A stretch of DNA of 32,121 bases from Cyclobacteriaceae bacterium (GCA_029882685.1 JAOUKH010000015.1:1-32121); one strand, 5' to 3'. Shown: positions 8,323 to 18,136, counted from the first letter of the stretch. Notes: generated by a model from the letters alone, not told the origin. Translations and numbers: made by a program.

Positions 8323-9837
8323 ATGGAGCTATCATTTGATAAAGTAGAGCATGAAAAGTATCAGCAACAGTTCGAAGCTTATAAAGAAGAGATTAAGTTA
8401 CTGAAAAATGAGCTAAATCGTTATAAGACATCAGCAGATAGTGCAAATGATGGATTATGGGATTTTGATTTGATTACCAATACAAATTTCATATCGGTTC
8501 CATGGAAAACTATGTTGGGATATGATATAGATGAAGAACTAGAACTTGATGGATTGTGGGGCAAACTTTTACACCCTGAAGACAAGAAGTATTCTGTAAA
8601 AAAATTTGATGATTTTAAAGAAGGGAAGTTTTCTAGTTTCGATGAAAAGTTCAGGCTATTACACAAGAATGGGACTTACCGTTGGATAAGATCTCGTGCA
8701 AAGAATATTAAGAATAAAGCGGGCAAAGTGATAAGGTTATCAGGCTCTCATACTGATATAACTGAAATGAAGGAAGCGGAAGATGCTTTAAAAGAGAGTG
8801 AGAAGAAATATAAATCACTTTTTCAAAATTCATTAGTAGGAATGTGTCGTTTTGACCTCAAAGAAGAGAAGGTACTGGAGTCTAATTGTAAAATTTGGGA
8901 GATAGTTGGAGTGCAAAATTCTAACTATAAAGGTATAATCTGCTCAGAATATTATAAAAACCCTAAAGACAAGGAGAAGTTTATTGAAATTTTGCTAAAA
9001 GAAGGAAAAATTGAACACTTTGAGGTAGAATTAGTAAGGGCAGATGGCAAGCCAATATGGGTTTTAATTAGTTCGAAACTATATGCTGAGGGCTATATGG
9101 AGTCGATCGTAATTGACATTACAGATAGAAAAAAAGCCGTTTTAGAATTAAAAAAAGTAAATTTTGAACTTGATAATTTTGTTTATCATGCTTCACATGA
9201 TCTTAGATCACCCCTAAGTTCAATGCTTGGTTTACTCAATATATATAAACAAGAAACAGATGCAGTTGTACAGGAAGAGTGTATATATCGTATTGAAAAA
9301 AGTGTAAAAAGATTAGATGATTTTATTGGTGATCTGTTAAGTATTTCAAGAAACGATCGAGTAAACGACCCATACATTCCTATTAATTTTTTAGTAGAAA
9401 TAAGTGAAAGTTTAAATAGTTATTTTTCTGGAATTAACATGAAGCGAATAGATATTCATGTGAGAGTAAGACAACCCATTCCGTTTGTTTCTGACCTTAC
9501 CAGAGTAAGAGCTATATTAAATAATATTATTTTTAATGCTATAAAGTATCGAGATTTAGAAAAACCTTTATCGATTATTCAGATTGATGTAGAAGTAAAT
9601 AAGAAGGAAGCGTTACTTCGAGTTGAAGATAATGGTTTGGGCATTGATAAAAATAAAATAAATAAAATTTTTGATATGTTCTACCAGGCACATGAAGAGA
9701 GTAAAGGTTCTGGTTTAGGCTTATATATAGTTAAAAATGTAGCTGAAAAACTAAGTGGTAGTATTGAAGTTAAAACTGAAAAAAATAAAGGGTCTACTTT
9801 CTCAGTTGTTCTTCCTAATAGTTATTCAGACAAATAA
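8323..9837 (+). CDS. PAS-PAS sensor histidine kinase, cytoplasmic
   Basis: 504-residue sensor kinase with no membrane segment. Order: short coiled coil (about 8-38), PAS domain 1 (about 40-150, ending GSHTDITEMKEAE as a PAC motif), PAS domain 2 (about 163-270, ending VIDITDRKKA), dimerisation/phosphoacceptor domain with H292 in YHASHDLRSPLS, then an ATPase domain with N-box NNIIFNAIKYRD (about 400-411), G1 DNGLGID (436-442) and G2 GSGLGL (462-467). All catalytic boxes are intact, so it should autophosphorylate. No receiver domain or response-regulator gene is nearby, so it is an orphan kinase. The PAS domains presumably bind a soluble signal; none can be named. An AT-rich hairpin overlaps its stop codon. 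Confidence 0.92.
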   Translation: MELSFDKVEHEKYQQQFEAYKEEIKLLKNELNRYKTSADSANDGLWDFDLITNTNFISVPWKTMLGYDIDEELELDGLWGKLLHPEDKKYSVKKFDDFKEGKFSSFDEKFRLLHKNGTYRWIRSRAKNIKNKAGKVIRLSGSHTDITEMKEAEDALKESEKKYKSLFQNSLVGMCRFDLKEEKVLESNCKIWEIVGVQNSNYKGIICSEYYKNPKDKEKFIEILLKEGKIEHFEVELVRADGKPIWVLISSKLYAEGYMESIVIDITDRKKAVLELKKVNFELDNFVYHASHDLRSPLSSMLGLLNIYKQETDAVVQEECIYRIEKSVKRLDDFIGDLLSISRNDRVNDPYIPINFLVEISESLNSYFSGINMKRIDIHVRVRQPIPFVSDLTRVRAILNNIIFNAIKYRDLEKPLSIIQIDVEVNKKEALLRVEDNGLGIDKNKINKIFDMFYQAHEESKGSGLGLYIVKNVAEKLSGSIEVKTEKNKGSTFSVVLPNSYSDK

Positions 9838-9859
9838 AAATAATATCTTTATTTTTATT
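9833..9859. terminator. AT-only hairpin at the end of the histidine kinase gene
   Basis: Perfect 11-bp arms AATAAAAATAA and TTATTTTTATT around a 5-base loop TATCT, overlapping the kinase TAA and ending 25 bp before panB. It could act as a weak bidirectional terminator, but with no G-C pairs in the stem the fold would be unstable. Confidence 0.3.
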
Positions 9860-9884
9860 AAAGTACTTACAAAAATAAAGTAGT

Positions 9885-10703
9885 ATGTCAATACATAAAC
9901 CTAATATAAAGAAAATCACTACTCACCAACTTCAAGAAATGAAGAATAGGGGTGAAAAAATATCTATGCTCACCGCATATGATTATTCTATGGCAAAAAT
10001 ACTAGATAGTGCAGGAATAGATGTTTTGTTAGTAGGAGATTCGGCATCAAATGTGATGGCAGGGAATGAGACTACTTTACCCATTACTTTGGATCAGATG
10101 ATCTACCATGCGTCATCTGTTGTAAAGGCAACAAAACGTGCTTTTGTAGTGGTTGATTTGCCCTTTGGGTCATATCAGGGAAATTCTTCAGAGGCTCTTC
10201 GTTCAGCAATACGAATCATGAAAGAATCGGGTGGACATGCTATTAAAATGGAAGGTGGTACTGAAATCAAAGAATCTATTGTTCGTGTACTTAGTGCAGG
10301 GGTACCTGTAATGGGACACTTGGGACTTACTCCACAATCTATTTTTAAGTTTGGTACTTACACTGTTCGTGCTAAAGATGAAGAGGAGGCAGCTAAATTG
10401 ATAGAAGACGCAAAATGTTTAGAGGAGTGTGGTTGTTTTGCTATAGTTTTAGAAAAAATCCCAGCTTTGCTGGCCGAAAGAGTAGCAAAAGAAGTGACTA
10501 TTCCAATTATAGGTATAGGTGCTGGAAATGGAGTGGATGGACAGGTTTTAGTCATGCAAGATATGTTAGGAATTACTAAGGAATTTAAACCACGGTTTTT
10601 AAGACGTTATGCAGAATTGGATACCATTATCACTGATGCTGTAAGTAATTATATTGAAGATGTAAAATCAAAAGATTTCCCGAGTAAAGAAGAGCAGTAT
10701 TAG
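9885..10703 (+). CDS. panB: 3-methyl-2-oxobutanoate hydroxymethyltransferase
   Basis: First committed step of pantothenate (vitamin B5/CoA) synthesis: transfers a hydroxymethyl group from 5,10-methylene-THF to alpha-ketoisovalerate, giving ketopantoate. 272 residues, normal length. Metal ligands fit D52 ([13 protein letters not shown]), D91 ([11 protein letters not shown]) and E123 (IKMEGG); the catalytic base fits E190 in [18 protein letters not shown] and [19 protein letters not shown] are family hallmarks. It stands alone, without panC or panD beside it. ATG at 9885 with no SD, as usual in this group. Confidence 0.96.
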   Translation: MSIHKPNIKKITTHQLQEMKNRGEKISMLTAYDYSMAKILDSAGIDVLLVGDSASNVMAGNETTLPITLDQMIYHASSVVKATKRAFVVVDLPFGSYQGNSSEALRSAIRIMKESGGHAIKMEGGTEIKESIVRVLSAGVPVMGHLGLTPQSIFKFGTYTVRAKDEEEAAKLIEDAKCLEECGCFAIVLEKIPALLAERVAKEVTIPIIGIGAGNGVDGQVLVMQDMLGITKEFKPRFLRRYAELDTIITDAVSNYIEDVKSKDFPSKEEQY

Positions 10704-10849
10704 TTATTGATGTTAAGCTGATACAGCGAAATTTATAATAATGGTTCAGTTTCAGGTCTAGTAATAACATCATGATTTTTATTTTGCGCTGAGTAAAAGC
10801 TTTTGCCTAGAACTTTGTTCTTATGTCAATCTTCTACATATTGTAGTAA

Positions 10850-13800
10850 ATGAATCAAAAACCTTTTGTTGTATACCGTTCATCGGCAGGTTCGGGAAAA
10901 ACCTACACACTTGCCAAGGAATATATACTGCTAGCATTAAAGCGTCCCACCTATTTTAAGCATATTTTGGCGGTAACTTTTACAAATAAGGCTACTGCTG
11001 AAATGAAGAGCCGTATTGTTGAATACTTGAATACCTTCTCTAAAGGTGAATACCACGATATGGGGCAAGAACTCATGTGTGAGTTGGGTTTGGATGAAGG
11101 TGATTTTCAAACCCAATGCAAGGAAGTACTTTCTATGATTCTTCATAATTACAGTCAATTTTCAATAAGTACTATTGATGCATTTTTTCAGAAAGTAATT
11201 CGATCTTTTGCTAAAGAAGTCGGATTGCATGGAGGGTTTCAATTAGAACTAGATCAAGATGATGTACTCGATAAAGTTATTGATGATGTTTTTGAAGAAA
11301 TAGGGAAAGATGATTTACTTACAAATTGGTTAGTAAATTTTGCTGAAAAAAAAGTAGAAGAGGGTAAGTCGTGGGACATAAAGAAAGATATATTACGATT
11401 TGCGAAGGAGTTATTTAGTGAAGCCTATAAAGGAAAAGAGAAGGAGTTGTTTAAAATAGCTTCTAATAGAGATTTTTTCAAAAAATTTCTTAATCAGCTG
11501 AATAAGGTTATTTCAGATTATCAATCCTCAGCACAAAAGTATGCACAGGAGGCTTTTGATATTATGGACGAGCATGAACTTAATGTAGGTGACTTTGCTA
11601 GAAAAATACAAGGACCTGCCGGGTATTTTCATAAAATAATAGAACCTCCCTACGATGTTTCAAAATTACAGCTTAATAGTTACCAATTGCCAGCATTAGA
11701 CACTATTGAAGCCTGGCATACCAAAACTAGTGATAATAAAGAACGAATTGTAGCTGTAGTTGAGGATAAATTAATGGATCATTTTAATAAGACTGTACAA
11801 TTCATCAACAATGGGTTAAAAGAGTATGCAACAGCTCAGGTGGCTCAAAAAAATATGTATGCTTTTGGCGTTTTGCTTGATGTGACTTCGAAATTGAAAG
11901 TTTACAAAGAACGAGAAGGAATAATGTTAATTTCTGATGCAAACAGTTTTCTGAAAAAAATTGTGGAAGATAACGATGCTCCATTTGTATATGAAAAAAC
12001 AGGATCTTTCTATAGGAATTACCTGATAGATGAGTTCCAAGATACTTCAGGGTTTCAATGGCAAAATTTTTCTCCATTGATTTATAACAGTTTATCAGAA
12101 GGTAATAAAAACCTGTTAGTGGGAGATGTAAAACAATCTATTTATAGGTGGCGTGGGGGTGATTGGCAATTGTTACAGAATAAGGTGGAAGAACAAATAG
12201 GTAGTGAATACTCAGAAATAAAACAGTTAAATAATAATTATAGAAGTGCTGGGCAGGTAATTGCAGTAAACAATACATTATTCAGTCAAGGGGCTAAAGT
12301 TTTGTCGGATTTGTTTTTGGATAAAATTGAGTTAGAAGGAAAAGAGAGGGAAAGCATTGAAAGCCAAGCAAAGTTGATTGAAAAGGCTTATGCTGATGTT
12401 GCACAATTACAACCAACGTCAAAAAAAGAAAAATTCGATGGATGTCTTTCTTTTTCTTTTGTGAAAGAAGATAAAGACGAAGAAAAAAAATGGAAAGAAA
12501 TCGTTTTGGAACGAATTCCTCTATTGATGGAAAACTTGCAAGATAGAGGGGTGAAAATAAGTGAAGTAGCCTTTTTGGTACGTGGAAGTAAAGATGAAAA
12601 ATTAATTGCAGACTATTTAATTGATTATAATAATTCTGAAAAGGCAAAAAAAGGATATTCATATAATATTGTAAGTAATGAATCTCTCATGTTAGAATCT
12701 TCTCGTTCTGTACAATTATTAATCCATGCATTACAATATCTAAATAATAATAACGACCAAATAGCACTGGCTAATTTAGTGTACCCTTATCAGGAATATA
12801 CACATGGTATGATTATTCCTGATGAAATTTTCAATTCAAGTTCCTTGGAACAATTTCTACCAAAGGATTTTTATTCGCAGCAATTAAGTTTAAGAAAACT
12901 CCCTCTAGTTGATTTGCTGGAAGTACTAATTCGGATGTTTGGGTTAAATAATCAAGAGGGAGAATTCACCTACATTCAATCATTTATTGACGTAGTGTTA
13001 GAATATGGAAAGCAACATATTGGCGACATTACTTCTTTTTTACAATGGTGGAACGAGAATAATCATAAACAATTTGTAAAGCTGCCAGAGGGAACTAATG
13101 CAGCTAGGGTAATGACTATCCATAAATCAAAAGGGTTACAATTTAAGGCAGTAATTGTACCGTTCTGTAATTGGAAAATTGATCATGAAACAAGTAGTTT
13201 TAAAGAAAATAGAATGTGGATTAGTAGTGATAAAGAACCTTTCAGTACTATTCCATTTTTGCCTGTTAATTATGGTTCTATATTAAAATATACTGAATTT
13301 GACACGAAATATTATGCTGAAATGCTTCAAGCATACATGGATAATTTTAATTTGTTATATGTAGCATTAACTCGGGCAGAAGATTATCTTTTTACATTTA
13401 GTGAAGAGCAGGGGAAAAGCATTAAATGTGTTTCAGACTTAATGTTTGAGGTGTTAAAAAGTAACTATAATGATTTAGGAGGAAGTTGGAATGAAGAAAA
13501 TAATATTTTTCGTTTCGGACAATTTGAAGATAAAGCTGTAGATGATATATCGAATAAATATCAGGAAAAGGATTCCACTTTTCAATATATATCTAATCCT
13601 TGGCAAAAAAAGTTGGCTATCAAATATAACTCCCAAGCATTTTTTAATACAACAACTGATCAGCAACAGTCAAGTATAAATTATGGTAATCTTATTCATG
13701 AGTTGATGGCAAGAATTATTACAATCGATCAGTTGCCAAAAGCCTTAGATGCTATGAAGTTTGAAGGTCTTATAACTAAAATCGATAAAGAGGAATTAAG

Positions 13801-14095
13801 GAATACTGTGTCAAAAATGTTTCAGAATGAAGAGGTTTCGAGTTGGTTTGATAAAAAATGGAAGGTAAAAACTGAAGTGCCTGTAATTCCAAAGACTGGC
13901 GAAATGAACAGAATGGATAGAGTAATGATTTATGAAGAAAATGCAGTCGTGGTAGATTACAAAACAGGTATGGTAAGAGATGAGGATAGTAATCAGGTGA
14001 AGAACTATGTGCAATTATTATCTGAGATGGGATATAAACAAGTGAAGGGTTATTTGCTTTACATAGATAAGATGGAAGTAATAGCTGTTAAATAA
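10850..14095 (+). CDS. addA: AddA-like UvrD-family helicase/nuclease
   Basis: Large subunit of a RecBCD/AddAB-type end-resection enzyme. 1081 residues. Superfamily 1 helicase motifs in order: Walker A SSAGSGKT (11-18), motif Ia LAVTFTNKATAEMK, DEFQDTSGFQW (motif II), VGDVKQSIYRWRGGD (motif III/IV region), MTIHKSKGLQFKAVIVP (motif V) and NLLYVALTRAEDYLF (motif VI). The C-terminus keeps a PD-(D/E)xK nuclease: GNLIHELM, MDRVMIYE and VVDYKTG (about 1033-1039), then QVKNYVQLL. Both motor and nuclease therefore look active. Followed after 3 bp by the AddB-like partner. Divergence from the Bacillus protein is high, so the symbol reflects role and architecture. Confidence 0.88.
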   Translation: MNQKPFVVYRSSAGSGKTYTLAKEYILLALKRPTYFKHILAVTFTNKATAEMKSRIVEYLNTFSKGEYHDMGQELMCELGLDEGDFQTQCKEVLSMILHNYSQFSISTIDAFFQKVIRSFAKEVGLHGGFQLELDQDDVLDKVIDDVFEEIGKDDLLTNWLVNFAEKKVEEGKSWDIKKDILRFAKELFSEAYKGKEKELFKIASNRDFFKKFLNQLNKVISDYQSSAQKYAQEAFDIMDEHELNVGDFARKIQGPAGYFHKIIEPPYDVSKLQLNSYQLPALDTIEAWHTKTSDNKERIVAVVEDKLMDHFNKTVQFINNGLKEYATAQVAQKNMYAFGVLLDVTSKLKVYKEREGIMLISDANSFLKKIVEDNDAPFVYEKTGSFYRNYLIDEFQDTSGFQWQNFSPLIYNSLSEGNKNLLVGDVKQSIYRWRGGDWQLLQNKVEEQIGSEYSEIKQLNNNYRSAGQVIAVNNTLFSQGAKVLSDLFLDKIELEGKERESIESQAKLIEKAYADVAQLQPTSKKEKFDGCLSFSFVKEDKDEEKKWKEIVLERIPLLMENLQDRGVKISEVAFLVRGSKDEKLIADYLIDYNNSEKAKKGYSYNIVSNESLMLESSRSVQLLIHALQYLNNNNDQIALANLVYPYQEYTHGMIIPDEIFNSSSLEQFLPKDFYSQQLSLRKLPLVDLLEVLIRMFGLNNQEGEFTYIQSFIDVVLEYGKQHIGDITSFLQWWNENNHKQFVKLPEGTNAARVMTIHKSKGLQFKAVIVPFCNWKIDHETSSFKENRMWISSDKEPFSTIPFLPVNYGSILKYTEFDTKYYAEMLQAYMDNFNLLYVALTRAEDYLFTFSEEQGKSIKCVSDLMFEVLKSNYNDLGGSWNEENNIFRFGQFEDKAVDDISNKYQEKDSTFQYISNPWQKKLAIKYNSQAFFNTTTDQQQSSINYGNLIHELMARIITIDQLPKALDAMKFEGLITKIDKEELRNTVSKMFQNEEVSSWFDKKWKVKTEVPVIPKTGEMNRMDRVMIYEENAVVVDYKTGMVRDEDSNQVKNYVQLLSEMGYKQVKGYLLYIDKMEVIAVK

Positions 14096-14098
14096 GTG

Positions 14099-16951
14099 AT
14101 GAGTGAAATAAATAAACGTCCATTTTTAAAACAAATTGCTCAACAAGTTCAGTTGCAATATGCTGATCGTATGGACGAGGTAACTTTGGTATTTCCCAAT
14201 CGAAGAGCAGGTCTTTTTTTTCGAAAATATTTGTCTGAAGATATTGACAAACCGATTTGGTCTCCCTCAATATTGAGTATAGAGGATTTTGTTCGGCAAT
14301 TTTGTGGGTTGGAATTGGCAGATAAGTTCACGCTTATTGTAGAATTATATCAATCATATAGCAAGCACATTGGTAGTACAGAAAGTTTTGATCGATTCTA
14401 TTATTGGGGAGAGATGCTTTTGGGTGATTTCGATGATATAGATAAGTACATGATCGATGCCAAGTACCTATTTACTGATTTGAGTAATCAAAAAGAATTG
14501 GATGATTACTTTGATTATTTAACAGAAGATCAAAGAAAAATCATTTTAGAATTTTGGAGTACGTTTTCCGAACAGTCTTCTAAAGAAAAAAAGAACTTTC
14601 AATTAATATGGGGAAAGTTGTATGATATTTATTCTGATTTCACAACCAATCTAAAAAATAAAAATCTTGGGTATACTGGATTGGTATATAAAGAAGTGGC
14701 AAACAATTTACCCAAAATTGATAAAAATAAACAAGTTGTTTTTGCTGGGTTTAATGCTCTTACAGTTACTGAAGAAAAAATAATCACTCATTTTATTGAA
14801 GGTGGTGCAGAAATAAAGTGGGATGTTGATGCTTATTACATGGAGGATGAAAGGCAGGAGGCAGGTAGTTTTTTAAGAGCATACAAAACGAAAAGCACAT
14901 TCGCTAAAAGTTTAGAAGAACCGTACCCTATAAATATTGAGGATAGTAGAGATCGTCCTATTTATTTGAATGCTGTAGCACAAAAAGCAGGGCAGGTCAA
15001 GTTATTAGGGAATATCATTAACGAGTTTCAAGAAAAAGGAAATTTCAATCCTGAAAAGACAGTGATAGTTCTCCCAGATGAAAATTTGCTTTTCCCTGTT
15101 TTGAATTCATTACCCGATTCTATCGATAAAATTAATGTTACCATGGGATTTCCATTGGTAAATACACCAATTTATAGTTTGGTGGAACACTTACTGGGTT
15201 TGCAGCAGCATATTAAAAAACAGTCTAATGGAGAGAATACATTTTATTCCAAACATGCAATTTATATTTTTAAACACCCACTTATTCAGCAGAAAATCCC
15301 AAAAGAAACTTTAAAAAATATTGAAAATATAGAGTCTAAAAATTGGTCACGTATTAAGACTGATCAGTTACATTCAGATTTATTATTGATTCCAATAGTA
15401 TTTCAGAAAGTAGATGAAACGGCAGATGTAATCAATTATTTGCAAAAAATAATAGGGATTGTAACTGTAAGTGATGAAGTTAGTTTATTAGAAAAAGAGT
15501 ATGCGTATCAATTTTACACCCAGTTAAATCGAATAAAAGAAGTAATTGAGTTGTTTAAACTCATTTTGGATTTGGAAGCATTTATACGATTATTCAGGCA
15601 AATGATGCAATCGTTGCGATTGCCATTTACAGGCGAGCCGCTAAATGGACTTCAGATAATGGGTGTTTTGGAAACTCGTAATCTCGACTTTGAAAATGTA
15701 TTTATCCTTTCGATGAATGAAGGTACATTCCCAGCTCCAGGTAAGGGTCATTCCTTTATCCCATATAATATAAGAAAAGGGTATGATATGCCCACTTTCG
15801 ATCAACAGGATGCTATCTATGCTTATTTGTTTTACCGATTGTTACAAAAAGCTGAAAACGTACACCTGTTTTATAATACGGAGGGAGGCTCTACGGGGGG
15901 AGGAGAGTTGAGTCGATATGTGCAGCAGTTAAAATACGAAAGCAAGAGACCGATTGAGCTTAATACATTATCACATCAAATCTCCATTACTAAACAAAAT
16001 CCAATTGAAATTGAGAAAACAGCTTCTGTTTTCAATAAGTTAAAAAAATATATTATTTCATCTAATGGTAGTGTTCAAGATAGGTTAACCCCTTCAGCAC
16101 TTAACATATATCTAGATTGCCGATTGAGATTTTACTTCAGGTATGTTGCTGAAATTTATGAATATAATGATTTGCAAGATCAAATAGACCCTATGGTATT
16201 TGGTAATTTACTTCATAACTCCATGGAAAATATTTATAAACAAAAGAGTAATATTGTTATTGAGAAGGAGAATTTTGCGGAGTTAGCACCATTAATAGAT
16301 GATGCAGTAAAAATGGCTTTTGCAATGCATTATTCTATAGATGAAAATAAAATAGAATTTGAAGGTAAGAAAGTTTTAGCCTTTGAAGTAATTAAAAAAT
16401 ATGTAGCTCAGATATTAAAACGTGATTATGAATATGCTCCATTCGAAATTGTGGGCTTGGAAGCAAAAGACTATACATTAAATACGGAAGTAGAAGGGGA
16501 GAAGGGAACATTAATCATTGGATTGAAAGGTATAATTGATCGCATTGACTTAAAAGGGGAGCGGATTCGGGTGATTGATTATAAAACAGGTAAGGACGAT
16601 AGAAAAGTGACTGACATACATTCGCTTTTTGATAGAAACGACCAAAAAAGGAATAAAGCTGCGATGCAAACATTACTATATTCATTACTCTATATCCGTA
16701 ATAATAAAAGTTTTCAAGGAGCGGTTATCCCAGGCATTTTTAATACAAAGGAAACGTTCAGCAAAAAATTCGACTATCACCTGATGATAGATAAAGAGCC
16801 AGTTGTGAATGCGAAACCCATAATGGCGGAGTTTGAAGGCTACCTAAAAGACCTGTTAGCAGAAATATACTCCCCACATGTGTCGTTTGACCAAACCGAG
16901 GAAGAGAGCAAGTGTATTCACTGTCCTTATAAAGGAATATGTGGAAGGTAA
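14099..16951 (+). CDS. addB: AddB-like PD-(D/E)xK nuclease with Fe-S cluster motif
   Basis: Partner subunit of the upstream AddA-like helicase. About 950 residues from the ATG at 14099; a GTG three bases earlier is also possible. The N-terminal segment LVFPNRRAGLFFRKYL sits where an ATP-binding loop would be but lacks GxGKT, so this subunit probably does not hydrolyse ATP. The C-terminal nuclease has FGNLLHNSM, IDRIDL and VIDYKTGKDD (about 826-835). A probable 4Fe-4S cluster is formed by one Cys before the nuclease (YLDCRLRFYF, about 674) and CIHCPYKGIC at the extreme C-terminus (C-x2-C-x5-C), as in Bacillus AddB. The order addA-addB is the reverse of Bacillus. A terminator hairpin lies 18 bp downstream. 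Confidence 0.87.
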   Translation: MSEINKRPFLKQIAQQVQLQYADRMDEVTLVFPNRRAGLFFRKYLSEDIDKPIWSPSILSIEDFVRQFCGLELADKFTLIVELYQSYSKHIGSTESFDRFYYWGEMLLGDFDDIDKYMIDAKYLFTDLSNQKELDDYFDYLTEDQRKIILEFWSTFSEQSSKEKKNFQLIWGKLYDIYSDFTTNLKNKNLGYTGLVYKEVANNLPKIDKNKQVVFAGFNALTVTEEKIITHFIEGGAEIKWDVDAYYMEDERQEAGSFLRAYKTKSTFAKSLEEPYPINIEDSRDRPIYLNAVAQKAGQVKLLGNIINEFQEKGNFNPEKTVIVLPDENLLFPVLNSLPDSIDKINVTMGFPLVNTPIYSLVEHLLGLQQHIKKQSNGENTFYSKHAIYIFKHPLIQQKIPKETLKNIENIESKNWSRIKTDQLHSDLLLIPIVFQKVDETADVINYLQKIIGIVTVSDEVSLLEKEYAYQFYTQLNRIKEVIELFKLILDLEAFIRLFRQMMQSLRLPFTGEPLNGLQIMGVLETRNLDFENVFILSMNEGTFPAPGKGHSFIPYNIRKGYDMPTFDQQDAIYAYLFYRLLQKAENVHLFYNTEGGSTGGGELSRYVQQLKYESKRPIELNTLSHQISITKQNPIEIEKTASVFNKLKKYIISSNGSVQDRLTPSALNIYLDCRLRFYFRYVAEIYEYNDLQDQIDPMVFGNLLHNSMENIYKQKSNIVIEKENFAELAPLIDDAVKMAFAMHYSIDENKIEFEGKKVLAFEVIKKYVAQILKRDYEYAPFEIVGLEAKDYTLNTEVEGEKGTLIIGLKGIIDRIDLKGERIRVIDYKTGKDDRKVTDIHSLFDRNDQKRNKAAMQTLLYSLLYIRNNKSFQGAVIPGIFNTKETFSKKFDYHLMIDKEPVVNAKPIMAEFEGYLKDLLAEIYSPHVSFDQTEEESKCIHCPYKGICGR

Positions 16952-16961
16952 TAGTGAACAT

Positions 16962-16990
16962 AAAAAAACCCTGACGAATAGTTGTCAGGG
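16962..16990 (-). terminator. Intrinsic terminator of the rpsF-rpsR-rplI operon
   Basis: Read on the minus strand, CCCTGAC - 8-base loop - GTCAGGG is followed directly by seven T residues, 32 nt after the rplI stop: a textbook intrinsic terminator. On the plus strand the same 7-bp stem follows addB by 17 bp, but the downstream tract (CTTTAATATTATTTT) is poorer, so it may work weakly in that direction too. Confidence 0.88.
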
Positions 16991-17021
16991 CTTTAATATT
17001 ATTTTCTTAATGAAAAAAATG

Positions 17022-17462
17022 TTATTCTGCTATAACATTGATTTTAACATCGTGCTTTACTTCTCTGTGTAAGTCAATTATTGCAGTATATTCACCTACT
17101 TGTTTAATAGATTCAATTTTGATTTTCTTTCTGTCAATATCAAAACCTTTCTTTTTTAAAGAGTCGGATATCTGAAGTGCGGTAATAGCACCAAATATTT
17201 TACCACTTTCACCAGCTTTAGTACCAATTTCTAATACTACATCACCAATAGAATTAGCTAATTCTTGAGCATCTTTCTTTAGCTTTTCAGCTTTATGAGA
17301 TGCTTGCTTAATATTCTCAGCAATCATCTTTTTATTTGACTGATTAGCAATAATTGCAAACCCTTGTGGGATTAAGTAATTTCTACCGTACCCTGGTTTT
17401 ACTTTAACGGTGTCATTCTTATATCCTAGCCCTTGTATATCTTGTTTTAATATAATTTCCAT
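17022..17462 (-). CDS. rplI: 50S ribosomal protein L9 (bL9)
   Basis: Large-subunit protein that binds 23S rRNA near the L1 stalk and helps keep the reading frame. 146 residues, normal length. The N-terminal domain is highly typical (MEIILKQDIQGLGYKNDTV, VKPGYGRNYLIPQGFA), followed by a Lys/Ala-rich connecting helix and the C-terminal domain. Last gene of rpsF-rpsR-rplI, 25 bp after rpsR, followed by a strong terminator. No SD before its ATG. Confidence 0.97.
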   Translation of the reverse strand: MEIILKQDIQGLGYKNDTVKVKPGYGRNYLIPQGFAIIANQSNKKMIAENIKQASHKAEKLKKDAQELANSIGDVVLEIGTKAGESGKIFGAITALQISDSLKKKGFDIDRKKIKIESIKQVGEYTAIIDLHREVKHDVKINVIAE

Positions 17463-17487
17463 TTCCTATCTTATTATGGGCCAATAA

Positions 17488-17739
17488 TTATTTTAACGAA
17501 TCAGTTACATAAGGAAGTAAGGCTATATGTCTAGCTCTTTTTACTGCCTGAGAAATCTTCTTCTGGAACTTTAGACTTGTTCCTGTTAATCTACGAGGTA
17601 AAATTTTACCTTGTTCGTTCACAAATTTTAATAAGAATTTTTCGTCTTTGTAATCGATATACTTAATGCCATTTTTCTTGAATCGGCAATATTTTTTTTG
17701 TTGTTGATCCCTGTTGATCGGTTCATTCATTAATGTCAT
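17488..17739 (-). CDS. rpsR: 30S ribosomal protein S18 (bS18)
   Basis: Small-subunit protein that pairs with bS6 on the platform near the 3' end of 16S rRNA. 83 residues. [25 protein letters not shown] and RHIALLPY are typical. The start at 17739 overlaps the rpsF stop (ATGA) and has TAAGGAGG ten bases upstream; an alternative ATG at 17730 (MNEPIN) would be 19 bases from the SD, so the upstream ATG is preferred. The SD is notable because nearly all genes in this lineage lack one, and bS18 is one of the proteins that masks the anti-SD in Bacteroidota ribosomes. Confidence 0.96.
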   Translation of the reverse strand: MTLMNEPINRDQQQKKYCRFKKNGIKYIDYKDEKFLLKFVNEQGKILPRRLTGTSLKFQKKISQAVKRARHIALLPYVTDSLK

Positions 17740-18110
17740 GCTGCTTGCTCCTCCTTAGCTTTAGCTTTAGGTTTGTTAAACTCTCCATTTTTCCTTCTTG
17801 CGTTATACACAATAGCGTGCTTGTCAAGTGCTACAGTTAAAAATCGCATTACCGCTTCATCTCTCTTGAATTCTATTTCAAGCTTGTTGATAGTGTCGGG
17901 AGCCGCTTCAAATTCAAGTAAATGATAGAAACCAGTTGATTTATGCTGAATTGGATAAGCCAATTTTCGCAGTCCCCAACTTTCTTCATTGATAATTTTT
18001 GACTTACTATCAGTCAAAATTTTCTTGAACTTGGCGACAGTATCCTTCATCTGATCTTCAGATAAAACGGGATTTAGTATGAATACCGTCTCGTAATTTT
18101 TCATGTTCAT
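17736..18110 (-). CDS. rpsF: 30S ribosomal protein S6 (bS6)
   Basis: Platform protein that forms a heterodimer with bS18. 124 residues; [19 protein letters not shown] at the start and [24 protein letters not shown] in the middle are clear family matches. The tail is Lys/Ala/Glu-rich, and its final codons embed the rpsR SD. ATG at 18110, with an in-frame ATG two codons later (18104) equally possible; neither has an SD. First gene of the operon, with a TATTTTTG -7 box about 27 bp upstream. Confidence 0.96.
   Translation of the reverse strand: MNMKNYETVFILNPVLSEDQMKDTVAKFKKILTDSKSKIINEESWGLRKLAYPIQHKSTGFYHLLEFEAAPDTINKLEIEFKRDEAVMRFLTVALDKHAIVYNARRKNGEFNKPKAKAKEEQAA
17750..17757 (-). promoter_or_regulatory. 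Strong Shine-Dalgarno TAAGGAGG before rpsR
   Basis: TAAGGAGG on the minus strand pairs fully with the 16S anti-SD core and lies 10 nt before the rpsR ATG, inside the last rpsF codons. There it forces AAG GAG GAG, while the neighbouring Lys codons are AAA, suggesting selection on the site. I saw no comparable SD before the other genes checked in this window. Confidence 0.85.
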
Positions 18111-18136
18111 TAATTATTGTTTAAAAATTTGAGGTG

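Noticed and set aside
12294-12662. Minus-strand reading frame inside addA (and similar ones inside nrdJ, the kinase and addB)
   Set aside because: These are antisense shadows of well-supported genes, with no family signature and Phe/Leu/Ser-rich composition typical of reversed coding DNA.
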